Program-made: the position numbers and the translations under genes
From: Planctomycetota bacterium
Lineage (GTDB): Bacteria > Planctomycetota > Phycisphaerae > Phycisphaerales > UBA1924
DNA length: 64,000 bases
Direction: 5' to 3'
Assembly: GCA_963204725.1 (NCBI GenBank)
Contig: CAUJHH010000019.1
Location: forward strand, 55,486-119,485
The notes under the pieces: model-generated
The model's input: only the letters and a program-made list of their open reading frames with translations
Database searches by the model: none
What the model was told of the DNA's origin: nothing
Shown here: positions 34,200-43,413 of the stretch, piece by piece
Position numbering within the stretch: the first letter of the stretch is position 1
Layout: each line of letters opens with the position of its first letter

Positions 34200-35369
34200 A
34201 TGTACCCAACACGCTCCATCCTTCGCTCCGGGGCACCGATATCCCGCCTGCTCGTCGTGTCCATGCTCTCGCTCGTTGCCGCGCTCGCAGGGTGCAAGGC
34301 GGCGGACCCCGACGAACGCCACGCCCAGATCCACGCCGTGCAGCGCCGCATGCCCGAGTCCATGCGCACGCTCCGCACCAGCGAGCCCGCTGCGGATGAG
34401 AACTACGTCCTCGCCTTTTTCCGCGACCCAAAGTTCAACAAGTCCGGAGAGTTCGGGCTCTACCTCGCAACCTCGCGGGACGGCTACGTGTGGGAACCGG
34501 CCAACAACGACCGCCCCCTCTTCAACCCCGTCGTCGGCGTCTCCAACGGGATGCGCGACCCCTGCGTCGCGCAGGGTCCCGACGGGCTCTTCCACTGCGT
34601 ATGGACATGGGAGACCGGCGACCGCCGCGCTATCGGATACGCGCGCTCCCGCGACCTCGTCACCTGGGAGGGCGTCCGCTCCATCCAGGTCATGCCGAAC
34701 GATGTCGAGCTCGACTACTGCTGGGCGCCCGAGATCGTCTGGGAGCCCGGCGCGCAGCACTGGGTCGTCGCGTGGTCGTGCGCCATCGCAGGTCTCAACC
34801 CAGAGACCGCCAAGGAGACCGATTTCAACCATCGCATGTACTTCTCAACCACCAAGGACTTCAGAGTCCTCTCCCGCTACGAGCCCCTCTTCGATCCCGG
34901 CCATCCCTGCATCGATCCCGCCTGGCTCCGTCTCCCCGACGAGTGGATGACACGCGGCATCGCCCGCGATCCCGGCTCCGAGAGCATCATGGACGTTCCC
35001 AGTGCTGGTCCCGCAACACCGAACGACCCCGGACGATGGCTCCTCTTCTACAAGGACGAACGCCAGTGGCCGGAGAAAAAGCAGATCCGCATGGTCCGGG
35101 GTCTCTCCCCCCGCGGCCCGTGGGGCACACCATCCGCCTCGCTCACCAGCCACTGGGTCGAAGCCCCGAGCGCGCAGATCATCGACGGCCACGTCGTCGT
35201 CTACTACGACGAGTACCGCGAGAGTCGGTATGGCGCGATCCGCTCCGCCGATCTCTTCAAATGGGAAGATGTCCAGAAGCTCGCCCGCTTCCCCACGATG
35301 ACGCGCCACGGCAGCGTCATCCGAATCACCGCCGCCGAGTACGAGCGCATCCGCAAAGTCGGGAACTAA
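34200..35369 (+). CDS. Five-bladed beta-propeller (GH43-like) lipoprotein
   Basis: The 389-residue product has a signal peptide with lipobox LAGC (Cys32). The mature part shows the recurring strands of the GH43/GH32-type propeller: YVLAFFRDPKFN, FGLYLATSRDGYVWEPANN, GMRDPCVAQGPDGLFHCVWTW, YCWAPEIVWEPGAQHWVVAWSC, and WVEAPSAQIIDGHVVVYYDEY. In the family, one Asp and one Glu in the first and third blades act as catalytic pair with a further Asp. MRDP and APEI match two of these positions. It should act on a polysaccharide or glycan, but the substrate cannot be told. ATG 34200 follows ACAGGAG. It is separate from the S9 peptidase gene by 76 bases. Confidence 0.75.
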   Translation: MYPTRSILRSGAPISRLLVVSMLSLVAALAGCKAADPDERHAQIHAVQRRMPESMRTLRTSEPAADENYVLAFFRDPKFNKSGEFGLYLATSRDGYVWEPANNDRPLFNPVVGVSNGMRDPCVAQGPDGLFHCVWTWETGDRRAIGYARSRDLVTWEGVRSIQVMPNDVELDYCWAPEIVWEPGAQHWVVAWSCAIAGLNPETAKETDFNHRMYFSTTKDFRVLSRYEPLFDPGHPCIDPAWLRLPDEWMTRGIARDPGSESIMDVPSAGPATPNDPGRWLLFYKDERQWPEKKQIRMVRGLSPRGPWGTPSASLTSHWVEAPSAQIIDGHVVVYYDEYRESRYGAIRSADLFKWEDVQKLARFPTMTRHGSVIRITAAEYERIRKVGN

Positions 35370-35445
35370 CCGAGTCGGCTCTCGCTGCCCGTGAACCGAT
35401 CCGCTTCTTGCGCGGTATCCTTTGGACCCAAAGGAGATCGCAACC

Positions 35446-37467
35446 ATGCGCCACAGCCAACGCCGCTCCCCCACGCTCACCGCCTCGACACTCTTGGCGT
35501 CGCTCGCGATCTCCACCGCCGCCATCGCTCAGCCCGCGCCCGACGCGCGCCCGCTCGCCGGCGCGTCGATCTCCACCACCGAGCCGCTCGCGAGCATCCC
35601 GCTCGAACGCTTCCTGAAGATCCGCGCACCCGGCTCGCCCTCGATCGCCCCCGATGGCACGCTCTACGTCCGCGACTGGCCGGACGGCATCTGGCAGCTC
35701 TATCGCGTGCAGGGCCCCTCCGCCGGTCCCGGCGCAAAGATGACGAAACTCACCGACTTCAAGGACGGCCTCTCCGGCTACTCGCTCTCCCCCGACGGCT
35801 CCAAGATCCTCCTCTTCCACGCCGTGGGAGGAAACGAGAACACGCAGATCTCCCTCCTCGATCCCAAGGCCGCGCCCGGCGATGCCGGTGCCATCAAGCC
35901 CATCATCTCCAATCCAAAGGTCCAGTTCGCGGCCAACAAGTGGCTCGCCGACTCCTCCGGCTTCCTCTACAGCGGCAACGCCGAGAGCGAGCGCGACTTC
36001 TACCTCTACCGCTACGACTTCGCCACCGGCAAGACCACTCGCCTCCTCGACCGCACCGGCTCGTGGGAAGCCGACGACATCACCGCCGACAAATCGCGTG
36101 TCCTCGTCTCCGAGTACCGATCCATCTCCGACACTTCCATCTACGAGCTGAACACCGCCGACGGCTCCATGAAAGACCTCGGCATGAAGGGTGCGGAGGG
36201 CTCCACCGTTGCCCAGTCGCTCGTCGGCTACATGCCCGGAGAGAAGAGCGTGCTGGTCCTCGCCGACACCGAAGACGGCAAGCGAAAGCTCTACGAGAAG
36301 GATGTCGCTTCCGGCTCGACACACAAGCCCATCGCCGAGATCGACGCCTACGAGATCGACGGCGCATCCATGAACACCGAGCGATCGCTCCTCTCCGTCG
36401 TCACCAACCGCGACGGCTACGGCACGCTCCAGCTCTTCCGGCTCCCCTCATTCGACAAGATCGAACTCCCCGCGATCGAGGATGGCGTCATCGGCGTCAA
36501 CGAGCTCAAGAGCGATCGCATCACGTGGTCCGTCTCCAACGCCAGGACGCCCGGCCTCTCCTACACGTGGAGCATCCCTCCGGCGGGCCGCGCCGCCGAC
36601 AAGCCGCGCCAGGTCACGCTCGCCGAGACCCAGGAGATCGACCTCACACAGTTCACACTCCCCAAGCTCATCAAGTACAAGGCGAACGACGGGCTCGAAG
36701 TCCCCGCCTTTCTCTACCTTCCCCCCGGCTACATCGAGGGCACGCGCATCCCCTTCATCGCCAGCTACCACGGCGGCCCCGAGGGCCAGTGGCGCCCGAC
36801 GTTCAGCGCCCAGAATCAGTACCTCCTCGCGCAGGGCTTCGGCATCATCCAGCCCAACGTCCGTGGCAGCACCGGCTACGGACGCGCCTACCACATGATG
36901 GACGACTACAAGGGCCGCTGGAAGTCCGTCAGCGACGGCGTCGACGCTGCCAAGTGGCTTGTCGACAACAACTACGCCAAGGCCGGACGGATCGCCACCT
37001 ACGGCGGCTCCTACGGCGGCTTCATGTCCGTCGCCACACTCGTTGAGGACGGCATGCGCGTCGAACGTGGCGACCAGACCGAGCCCCTCTTCGGCGCGGG
37101 CATCAACATCGTCGGCATCGTCAACATGAAGACCTTCCTTGAGCAGACCAGCGGCTACCGCCAGAAGCTCCGCGAGGTCGAGTACGGCCCGCTCACCGAC
37201 TCGGAGTTCCTGGAGTCCGTCTCCCCCATCAACCACATCGAGATGATCAAGGTCCCCATGCTCATCGCGCACGGCCTCAACGACCCGCGCGTGCCCGTCG
37301 GCGAAGCAATGCAGCTCGCCGTCGGCCTCATGTCACGCGGCTACGAGCCCGAGCAGATCTACTTCCCCGACGAGGGCCACGGCTTCGCCAAGCTCTCCAA
37401 CCGCCTCATCTTCTCGCAGCGCATGGTGGAGTTTCTGCGGAAATCGATCGGCACCGACGCGGAATGA
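35446..37467 (+). CDS. S9-family peptidase (prolyl oligopeptidase type), exported
   Basis: The 673-residue product from ATG 35446, ten bases after AAGGAG, has a signal peptide (TLLASLAISTAAIAQ) and should act in the periplasm. An N-terminal beta-propeller (about 50-400) controls access to the alpha/beta-hydrolase domain (about 405-673). The catalytic triad is visible: Ser522 in YGGSYGGF, Asp613 in LNDPRVP and His645 in DEGHGF. An oxyanion-type SYHGGPEGQW is seen near 445. The protein should cleave short peptides, often after Pro or Ala. Its fellow lipoprotein peptidases at 11.6-15.7 kb suggest an active protein-degrading secretome. Confidence 0.93.
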   Translation: MRHSQRRSPTLTASTLLASLAISTAAIAQPAPDARPLAGASISTTEPLASIPLERFLKIRAPGSPSIAPDGTLYVRDWPDGIWQLYRVQGPSAGPGAKMTKLTDFKDGLSGYSLSPDGSKILLFHAVGGNENTQISLLDPKAAPGDAGAIKPIISNPKVQFAANKWLADSSGFLYSGNAESERDFYLYRYDFATGKTTRLLDRTGSWEADDITADKSRVLVSEYRSISDTSIYELNTADGSMKDLGMKGAEGSTVAQSLVGYMPGEKSVLVLADTEDGKRKLYEKDVASGSTHKPIAEIDAYEIDGASMNTERSLLSVVTNRDGYGTLQLFRLPSFDKIELPAIEDGVIGVNELKSDRITWSVSNARTPGLSYTWSIPPAGRAADKPRQVTLAETQEIDLTQFTLPKLIKYKANDGLEVPAFLYLPPGYIEGTRIPFIASYHGGPEGQWRPTFSAQNQYLLAQGFGIIQPNVRGSTGYGRAYHMMDDYKGRWKSVSDGVDAAKWLVDNNYAKAGRIATYGGSYGGFMSVATLVEDGMRVERGDQTEPLFGAGINIVGIVNMKTFLEQTSGYRQKLREVEYGPLTDSEFLESVSPINHIEMIKVPMLIAHGLNDPRVPVGEAMQLAVGLMSRGYEPEQIYFPDEGHGFAKLSNRLIFSQRMVEFLRKSIGTDAE

Positions 37468-37604
37468 CGATGGGATCGGTTGGAATCCGCGAACCGACCA
37501 CGGGTCGTCCCGGCGGTGAGGCGCGCCAACAATCCCCGTTCCGCGCGGCGCGGCCCCCGTACACGGGTGGCCAGGGCCGAATTGCATAACTATGCTTGTG
37601 AAGA

Positions 37605-38147
37605 ATGATTATGCTTGAAGCCCCCGCCACCAAACCAGTCGCCCAGATCATTGTCCGGCGTCTCCGCCCCTCCGACTCCATGGAGGAACTGACCTCGCTC
37701 CTCCATCGCGCCTACGCCGAGCAGGTCGCGATGGGGCTCAAGCCCCTCGCCGGCCGCCAGACCGTTGACGTCACCCGCGTCCGCTCCATGAGCGGCGAGA
37801 ACTATGTCGCCACCCTCGGTGCCGACGGCCCCCTCGTCGGCACCATTCTCTTCCAGGAGAAGGAAGGCGTCGCCATCCCCGATTGGTTCCAGCGCCCCGA
37901 GGTCGCCCACTTCTCGCTCTTCGGCGTCGATCCCGATCACCAGGGCCACGGCATCGGCGGCCTGCTCCTCAACGCCGTTGAGAAACGCTCCGTCGAATTG
38001 GGCAAGGCCGATGTCGCCCTCTCGATGGCCGAGCCCGACACACGCCTCTCCGACTTCTACTCCCACCGCGGCTACCGCTTCATCCAGCACTGGCAGTGGC
38101 CCTACACCAACTACCGCAGCATCATCCTCAGCAAGTCGCTTGCCTGA
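37605..38147 (+). CDS. GNAT-family N-acetyltransferase
   Basis: A 180-residue acetyl-CoA-dependent transferase. The GNAT motif A is GVDPDHQGHGIGGLLLNAVEKRS (about 107-129), including the Q/RxxGxG/A pyrophosphate-binding turn QGHGIG. The C-terminal SDFYSHRGYRFI is motif B. The N-terminal beta-strands VGTILFQEKEGV complete the fold. The acceptor is unknown. It starts at ATG 37605 with an alternative ATG two codons later. There is no operon partner; the Y-family polymerase gene starts 128 bases downstream. Confidence 0.88.
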   Translation: MIMLEAPATKPVAQIIVRRLRPSDSMEELTSLLHRAYAEQVAMGLKPLAGRQTVDVTRVRSMSGENYVATLGADGPLVGTILFQEKEGVAIPDWFQRPEVAHFSLFGVDPDHQGHGIGGLLLNAVEKRSVELGKADVALSMAEPDTRLSDFYSHRGYRFIQHWQWPYTNYRSIILSKSLA

Positions 38148-38275
38148 TGCCGGGTGCGACGAGCTCTCACGGAGCCCACGAGGCAAAGCCGGTGCCATGT
38201 TGGACCAGATCGAGCCTCTCCACGACGTCTGCATTCTTCTTTCGTTTGCGTTAGGTCTATGATCGGCCATTCCGC

Positions 38276-39661
38276 ATGGCCCTCACCACCCTCTATCTCG
38301 ACCTCAACAGCTACTTCGCCTCGGTCGAGCAGCAGGAGCGACCCGAGCTGCGCGGCAGGCCCATGGGCGTCGTCGCCGTCATTACCGACACCACCTCCCT
38401 CCTCGCCGCCAGCATCGAGGCCAAGCGGATTGGCATCAAGACCGGCACGTCGGTTCGCGACGCGAGGCGGATGTGTCCGTCCATGGTCTTCGTCGAGTCG
38501 CGCCCGCGTCTCTACGTTGAGTATCACCATCGCGTGGTCGAGGCGATCGAGCGGTGCATCCCGGTGCGGGGGGTTCACTCGATTGATGAGGTGTCGTGCC
38601 GCCTGCAGCCGAGCGAGCGCACCGACGCCGGCGCGCGGAAGCTCGCGGCCGAGATCAAGCAGTCGATCCGCGAGCGCATCGGCTCTGTCGTCCGCTGCTC
38701 CATCGGCATTGCGCCCAACCGCTTCCTCGCCAAGGTCGGCACGGACATGATGAAGCCCGATGGCCTCGTCGTGATCGACACCCACGATCTCCCCCACTGC
38801 CTCTACCGACTTGAGCTCATCGACCTGCCGGGCATCGGCAAGCGCATGCGCGAGCGCCTCGACCGCAAGGGGATCCGCACCATCGAGCACCTCTGCACGC
38901 TCGACGCCAACCAGCTCGAAGACGCGTGGGAGAGCGTCATCGGGCGCACGTGGTGGCACTGGCTGCGCGGGCATGACGTGCCGGATCGTCCGACGCGGAC
39001 GCGGAGCGTCGGGCACCAGCACGTGCTGCCTCCGGATGACCGCACCGACGATCGGGCGCGGGCGATCCTCATTCGTCTGCTGAACAAGGCCGCGTCGCGC
39101 CTCCGTCACATCGGGTATGGCTCGGCGCGTCTCTCGATCTGGATCCGCTACATGGATCCCGACCGCGCGCACGGTCATCCCTACGAGCGTGCCTCGGGCG
39201 ACGGCTTCCGGCCGTCCGGACGATCGAGCGAATGGGGCTCGGCGCCGGCGAAGTCCGGCATGAACGGCGCACTCGGCGGCCCGAAGAAGCGCAATGCGTG
39301 GTCCACCGATGTCGCGCTGCCGCCCGGCTCCGCTGACACCATGACGTTCGTCGAGGCCCTCGCCGCGCTCTGGGAGACGCGGCCGCGCGATGGCCGGACA
39401 CCCCTCTGCGTCGGTGTCACGCTGATGGATCTCGCGCCCCGCAACGACGTCGCCGCCGCGCTCTTCCAGGGGGAGCAGCGCCGCATGGCCCTTGCCAAGG
39501 CCGTCGACAAGCTCGACGCCAAGTACGGACGCCACACCGTCTATCCCGCCTCCATGCACGACGCCCGCTCCAGCGGCAAGGGTGGCATCGCCTTCCAGTC
39601 TGTTCCCGATCTCTCCGTCCCCGACACGCTCAACGAGCCGGACGACGAGAGCGACGGCTGA
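38276..39661 (+). CDS. Y-family DNA polymerase
   Basis: This 461-residue translesion polymerase carries the palm motifs of DinB/UmuC proteins: YLDLNSYFASVEQ at the start (catalytic Asp, Phe steric gate) and HSIDEVS with the conserved Asp-Glu pair near residues 102-107. SIGIAPNRFLAKVGTDMMKPDGL and a helix-hairpin-helix DLPGIGKRMRERL (about 183-195) follow. The C-terminal little-finger region (about 230-420) is more divergent and contains an inserted Ser/Gly-rich loop near 305-345. No canonical QLxLF clamp-binding peptide is seen at the C-terminus. I therefore do not assign dinB or umuC. A TATGAT box (38258-38263) sits just upstream. Confidence 0.88.
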   Translation: MALTTLYLDLNSYFASVEQQERPELRGRPMGVVAVITDTTSLLAASIEAKRIGIKTGTSVRDARRMCPSMVFVESRPRLYVEYHHRVVEAIERCIPVRGVHSIDEVSCRLQPSERTDAGARKLAAEIKQSIRERIGSVVRCSIGIAPNRFLAKVGTDMMKPDGLVVIDTHDLPHCLYRLELIDLPGIGKRMRERLDRKGIRTIEHLCTLDANQLEDAWESVIGRTWWHWLRGHDVPDRPTRTRSVGHQHVLPPDDRTDDRARAILIRLLNKAASRLRHIGYGSARLSIWIRYMDPDRAHGHPYERASGDGFRPSGRSSEWGSAPAKSGMNGALGGPKKRNAWSTDVALPPGSADTMTFVEALAALWETRPRDGRTPLCVGVTLMDLAPRNDVAAALFQGEQRRMALAKAVDKLDAKYGRHTVYPASMHDARSSGKGGIAFQSVPDLSVPDTLNEPDDESDG

Positions 39662-39670
39662 CGATCGGGC

Positions 39671-40735
39671 TCAGCACCCAGCGCCGAAGGCGTCGAGGAA
39701 GTCGAGCAGGTCGAGGATGTCCACGATCGTGTCGCCATTGAAGTCGGCGTTGCCATACTGGCCGCACGGTCCCTCGTCCTGTTCGCAGTTGGAGAAGTCA
39801 TCGAAGAAGTCGAGGAAGTCGAGGATGTCGATGGTGCAGTCGCGGTTGTAGTTGGCGGTGCAGTCGGGATTGAACCCGCGCACCGCGAGGACGCGATCGC
39901 CTCCGCCGAACGTCGAGAAGAGGAAGTCGCCGGTCACCGGGTCGCGCGTGCCGCCCTCGGCGCCGCCCAGCCCGCTCATGAAGATGCGCCTCGTGCTCGG
40001 GATCGGATCGCCGATGGCGTCGATCTCATAGGAAACGATCCGGCCACCCGAGTACTCGCTGACGAGCACGCTCTGCGTGAAGAAGAGCGTCGCGCCGGCC
40101 TCGACGTACACGATACCTTCCGGGCCGCCACCGATGAAGAAGCTTGTCGCGGGTGCGGAGATATCGAAGGTGCCGCTTCCGTCCGGCGAGATGGTCGCGT
40201 CGTGCCAGTTTCCCGAGTTGTACGGAGCGACCTTGAGCCGACCCGCGCCCATGAAGCCCGCCGGCACGATTGTCGATGCGCCGACGGAGCTCGTGAAGCC
40301 CAGCGGCGAGAGCGCGATGTCCCGGTCCATCGAGGTTGAGCCGGGCTTGATCTGTCCCATGTTGTTCATGGAGTATCGGGTGAAGAAGAGCACGTTGCCC
40401 GGCCCGTAGAAGAGGCCGCCGTCGATGTTCGGCGCATCCGCGTGCACCGTTGACGCGGCGCCGAATCCGACTACGCGTCCATCGGTATCGCGGACGACGG
40501 GCACTTCATAGATCTTGCCCCCGGTCTGGTTCGCGCTGCCGCCGATGAGGAGCGTGTTCGGATCTCCCGCCTTGAAGACCAGCCCGCCGAGCGGCGAGGG
40601 GACGCCGGGGGGCGTGCCGAGTTCCACGAAGCGATACGCGCACTCGTAGTAGTCGTCGATGACCTGCGCGCCCGCGACTCCGGCACCGAGGCCCACACCG
40701 ACCATCGCGCACACAACCCCGCCACAGTACTTCAT
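39671..40735 (-). CDS. Exported protein with C-terminal GC-type dockerin
   Basis: A 354-residue protein. The signal peptide is MKYCGGVVCAMVGVGLGAGVAGA. The main part (about 25-285) is a beta-rich region of repeating strands (GGLVFKAGDPNTLLIGGSANQ, GAGRLKVAPYNSGNWHDAT) that looks like a beta-propeller of unknown ligand. The C-terminal domain is dockerin-like: NYNRDCTIDILDFLDFFDDF and ADFNGDTIVDILDLLDFLDAF are two EF-hand-type calcium loops, and the protein ends in GAGC. That GC ending defines the GC-type dockerin family found in Planctomycetota. No cohesin scaffold is in the window, so the partner is unknown. It converges on the polymerase gene with nine bases between stops. Confidence 0.85.
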   Translation of the reverse strand: MKYCGGVVCAMVGVGLGAGVAGAQVIDDYYECAYRFVELGTPPGVPSPLGGLVFKAGDPNTLLIGGSANQTGGKIYEVPVVRDTDGRVVGFGAASTVHADAPNIDGGLFYGPGNVLFFTRYSMNNMGQIKPGSTSMDRDIALSPLGFTSSVGASTIVPAGFMGAGRLKVAPYNSGNWHDATISPDGSGTFDISAPATSFFIGGGPEGIVYVEAGATLFFTQSVLVSEYSGGRIVSYEIDAIGDPIPSTRRIFMSGLGGAEGGTRDPVTGDFLFSTFGGGDRVLAVRGFNPDCTANYNRDCTIDILDFLDFFDDFSNCEQDEGPCGQYGNADFNGDTIVDILDLLDFLDAFGAGC

Positions 40736-40783
40736 CTCTCGCTCCTCTCGTCGTGCATGGCGGCAGAGAGCCGCCCACCTTCA

Positions 40784-40789
40784 AATATA
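40784..40789 (-). promoter_or_regulatory. Candidate -10 box for the first dockerin gene
   Basis: TATATT (5/6 match) on the minus strand lies about 50 bases before the ATG at 40735. No convincing -35 accompanies it. The same TATATT occurs upstream of the second dockerin gene. Confidence 0.3.
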
Positions 40790-40995
40790 CCCGACAGATG
40801 CGCATATGAAGCGAAATAGAGCGTGCGGGTGTCGTCACGATGTGCTTGTTTCGTCCGGGTCCGATATTCGTTCGTTCTCTGCTCCGCGTTGCGTGATGGG
40901 TGCGGAGCGAGGTCGGCGCATGGAAAGCGGCCCCTGCAATGGAAGGGGCTCGGTCGGGGCGGGGTTGGTGAGGGTTGGGCTTCGGGGCGCGCGGG

Positions 40996-41805
40996 TCATG
41001 CCGCGGGTCGATCACGGGCGCGGCGTGGAGCGTGTGAAGACTCCGCGCCGGGCTCGCGGTCGGCGCGCTGGAACGCGTGGCGACTATCCATGCGCCCGGG
41101 CGGCGAAGAAGTTGTGGAGTGGTCTTTGGGCGCTTCGGTGTCGGATGGCGGCGCGGGCACCGGTTCCGCCTTGGCGCGGGGCGCGGGCTCGGCGGGAACT
41201 GGCGGCACGGGCTCGGACGCGTTGTAGTCTGGCACCGGGCTCGGGGCGGTGTGCGAGGGATCGGGCTCTGGACCGGTGTGCGATCGGGAACCCGAGGTTG
41301 CCTCCGGGGCTCGCTTTGTCGTGCGCGCGGCCTTGGGCGCGAGCACGGCCTTGGGAGCCGGGGCGGCCCTCGGAACCAGGGAGCGGGCTTCCCGGGCGAT
41401 GGTGGTTGCGGTGCGGCGGATGAGCTCGGCGTGGCGATGGAGCGTGCGCTGATCGGCATCGGGGTCGCGGCCTGTTGGAGTCGGCGCGGGACTCTCCAGC
41501 ACATCGAGGAGCTTGCGGAGCGAGATGGGACGCGCGGTCTGGCCGAGGAGGCGGGCGCGGAGGCTGATGAGATGCTCGTAGGCGTCGATCTCGGCCTGGA
41601 CCTCGGGGAGATTGATGTAGCCGACGAGCGTGTCGAAGGGGATGTTGAGGTGCTCGGCGAGACGCGGGAGGGGGAGATTGGCCTTGAGGATGTCGAGGAC
41701 GAGGGTGTGCGCCCATCGCTGCATGGGCGAGATGGGATCGGGCGCGGTCTCTGCTGGAGAGTGGGATGGGGCGTCGGGTGGGGCGAGGTTGTTTGGAGCG
41801 ACCAT
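40996..41805 (-). CDS. Unknown protein with helical N-terminus and Pro/Ala-rich tail
   Basis: The 269-residue product from ATG 41805 has a compact helical N-terminal half: MQRWAHTLVLDILKANLPLP, RLAEHLNIPFDTLVGYINLPEV and AEIDAYEHLISLRARLLGQTA (about 28-92). The HLNIPFDTLVGYIN stretch resembles a helix-turn-helix, as in small regulators or phage-type terminase small subunits. The C-terminal half is a Pro/Ala/Arg-rich tail. Another open frame on the same strand, in a different phase, continues across this gene from the LamG-like gene upstream. The credible amino acid composition here makes this the likely true frame in 41.0-41.8 kb. Confidence 0.55.
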   Translation of the reverse strand: MVAPNNLAPPDAPSHSPAETAPDPISPMQRWAHTLVLDILKANLPLPRLAEHLNIPFDTLVGYINLPEVQAEIDAYEHLISLRARLLGQTARPISLRKLLDVLESPAPTPTGRDPDADQRTLHRHAELIRRTATTIAREARSLVPRAAPAPKAVLAPKAARTTKRAPEATSGSRSHTGPEPDPSHTAPSPVPDYNASEPVPPVPAEPAPRAKAEPVPAPPSDTEAPKDHSTTSSPPGRMDSRHAFQRADREPGAESSHAPRRARDRPAA

Positions 41806-43402
41806 GACGAGGAATGTACGACGTGGCGGCGGCGATGCAAGCGCAGGGTGGGCGCGTCACTGACATACGTCTGTCAGTGCCTGTTGGAACAGGTATTGGA
41901 AGTGCTGTGGGGCGCGAGAGATAGGAAATTGGAGAAAGTTGGGGGTCGGGGGCGTCCGCCGCGTGAGTCGCCGGGCTGGAGAGGGCGCGAGACACGAGTC
42001 GGGGGCGTGCGCCCCGCTCCACCAAGGATCGCCCTTCGGGCGGCGGGGAAGCCGCTGCGCGGGGATCTTCACCCAGGGCGTCGCTTGTCGCTGCGCGGCG
42101 GGCGAGCTCGTGATGGACGGCGGAGAGTGTGGCATCGGAGATCGCGGAGGAGTAGACAAAGCACTGGTCCATCGTGCCGATGAGCGGGTTTGAAGCGGGG
42201 TTGTCAGCGTCGACAATTGCTGTGTACCGGCCGCCCACGGTGAGCCGTGTATTCGCGCCGGTGTTGGTGCTGGTGTGGAGCGTGGTCGTGGAAGCGACGA
42301 GAACGCCGTTGACCCAGAGCTCGCCAGTTGTCGGCGAGGATTCAGAGGCGCGATAGACGACGATCGTCTTGGCCGTGGGGGCATCGATCGTCGCTTCGAG
42401 CGTGTTGACCGTGAACGAGGAGCCCGGGCCGACGAACTGGACCTTGATTTTGTGCGTGGGCGGCGCGCCAGCGGTGCGCTCGTAGATCAGACGCCACTGT
42501 CTGGTCGAAGCGTTGTCGGTCGGCGGCGACGCGCTCCAGCGTCCGATGAGGTGCTGGGTGGCGGTGGTGGTGCCGGCCTCGGCCCTGAAGACGACGCCGA
42601 AGGCGCAACCGGATTGGACGAGGTCGTAATCGGCGGTGTGTCCGAGCAAGGAGCCCTTGGACTCAGACTTGTTAAAACGGAGCTCCGGTGGTGTCGGGGT
42701 GTTCGCAAAGAGTACAGGCTGCCCCGCAGGGAGTGTCTGCGTGAGGTCGTTCGGGCTGGTAGAGCGGAGGTCCGCCCAGCCGTCGATCGCCGTATCGATC
42801 CCGGTTCCATCGGGAGCTCGTCTGGCACGCTCGGCGAATGAATCGCACTGCAGGCGGAGTGTGGGCGTGCCTGACGCGCCGTTCCATCCGGGCAGCTTGC
42901 CTACATTCTCTGCCGCTTCGGAAAGGTCCAACCCGTCCCAGCCATCGCTGAACTTGAACTCGCGGGAGGATGTGCTGTCTCCACCGTCTTTGAGTAGGGC
43001 AAACCCGCTCGGCAACTGTATAATCCACGTCGCGGGCAAGGAACTGTCGGGACGAAGATCCGCTCCAGACGAGATTTGAGCACGCTTCACGAGGCGAAGC
43101 GCTGCTTTGATGGTCCCAACAGTGCCTGACTTTGAGATTGAATAGATGGTCGCCGAGAACAACTTGGGCTCGTCAGTGACTGGTGCATTGGGAATTTGCA
43201 GAAACTGACGGAACGCTGTTTCGTTCGCTCGCCATCCAACCAATGGACCATAATCATTTGGTAAATCACTCGATGGAATTCGAATGTCTGATTGCGAGTA
43301 TTTGGGCGTAAAAACGAGGTCTGCAACGGAGAACTCAAGCTCAATCTGATTACCTTCGCGATTGACCCGCGGAGCGGACAGGAGTGTCCAGGTTGCTGTC
43401 AT
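41084..43402 (-). CDS. LamG-like protein whose reading frame lacks a clear end
   Basis: ATG 43402 opens a 772-codon frame. Residues 1-100 are a beta-rich N-terminal domain (MTATWTLLSAPRVNREGNQIELEF) without a signal peptide. Residues about 250-440 look like a LamG/concanavalin-type jelly roll, with TIVVYRASESSPTTGELWVNGVLVAS, NTRLTVGGRYTAIVD, LIGTMDQCFVYSSAISDATLSAVHHELARR. After about residue 450 the translation becomes Arg/Pro/Ser-rich and overlaps the 269-residue gene in another phase. The natural end was probably near 42050. Either a frameshift has removed the stop or the frame runs on by chance. The first 450 residues are supported; the remainder is not. Confidence 0.5.
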   Translation of the reverse strand: MTATWTLLSAPRVNREGNQIELEFSVADLVFTPKYSQSDIRIPSSDLPNDYGPLVGWRANETAFRQFLQIPNAPVTDEPKLFSATIYSISKSGTVGTIKAALRLVKRAQISSGADLRPDSSLPATWIIQLPSGFALLKDGGDSTSSREFKFSDGWDGLDLSEAAENVGKLPGWNGASGTPTLRLQCDSFAERARRAPDGTGIDTAIDGWADLRSTSPNDLTQTLPAGQPVLFANTPTPPELRFNKSESKGSLLGHTADYDLVQSGCAFGVVFRAEAGTTTATQHLIGRWSASPPTDNASTRQWRLIYERTAGAPPTHKIKVQFVGPGSSFTVNTLEATIDAPTAKTIVVYRASESSPTTGELWVNGVLVASTTTLHTSTNTGANTRLTVGGRYTAIVDADNPASNPLIGTMDQCFVYSSAISDATLSAVHHELARRAATSDALGEDPRAAASPPPEGRSLVERGARPRLVSRALSSPATHAADAPDPQLSPISYLSRPTALPIPVPTGTDRRMSVTRPPCACIAAATSYIPRHGRSKQPRPTRRPIPLSSRDRARSHLAHAAMGAHPRPRHPQGQSPPPASRRAPQHPLRHARRLHQSPRGPGRDRRLRASHQPPRPPPRPDRASHLAPQAPRCAGESRADSNRPRPRCRSAHAPSPRRAHPPHRNHHRPGSPLPGSEGRPGSQGRARAQGRAHDKASPGGNLGFPIAHRSRARSLAHRPEPGARLQRVRARAASSRRARAPRQGGTGARAAIRHRSAQRPLHNFFAARAHG

Positions 43403-43413
43403 GAGTATTCGTC

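Noticed and set aside
38235..38275. LexA-type SOS box upstream of the Y-family polymerase
   Set aside because: No clear dyad of the known LexA types is present. A -10-like TATGAT is all that stands out.
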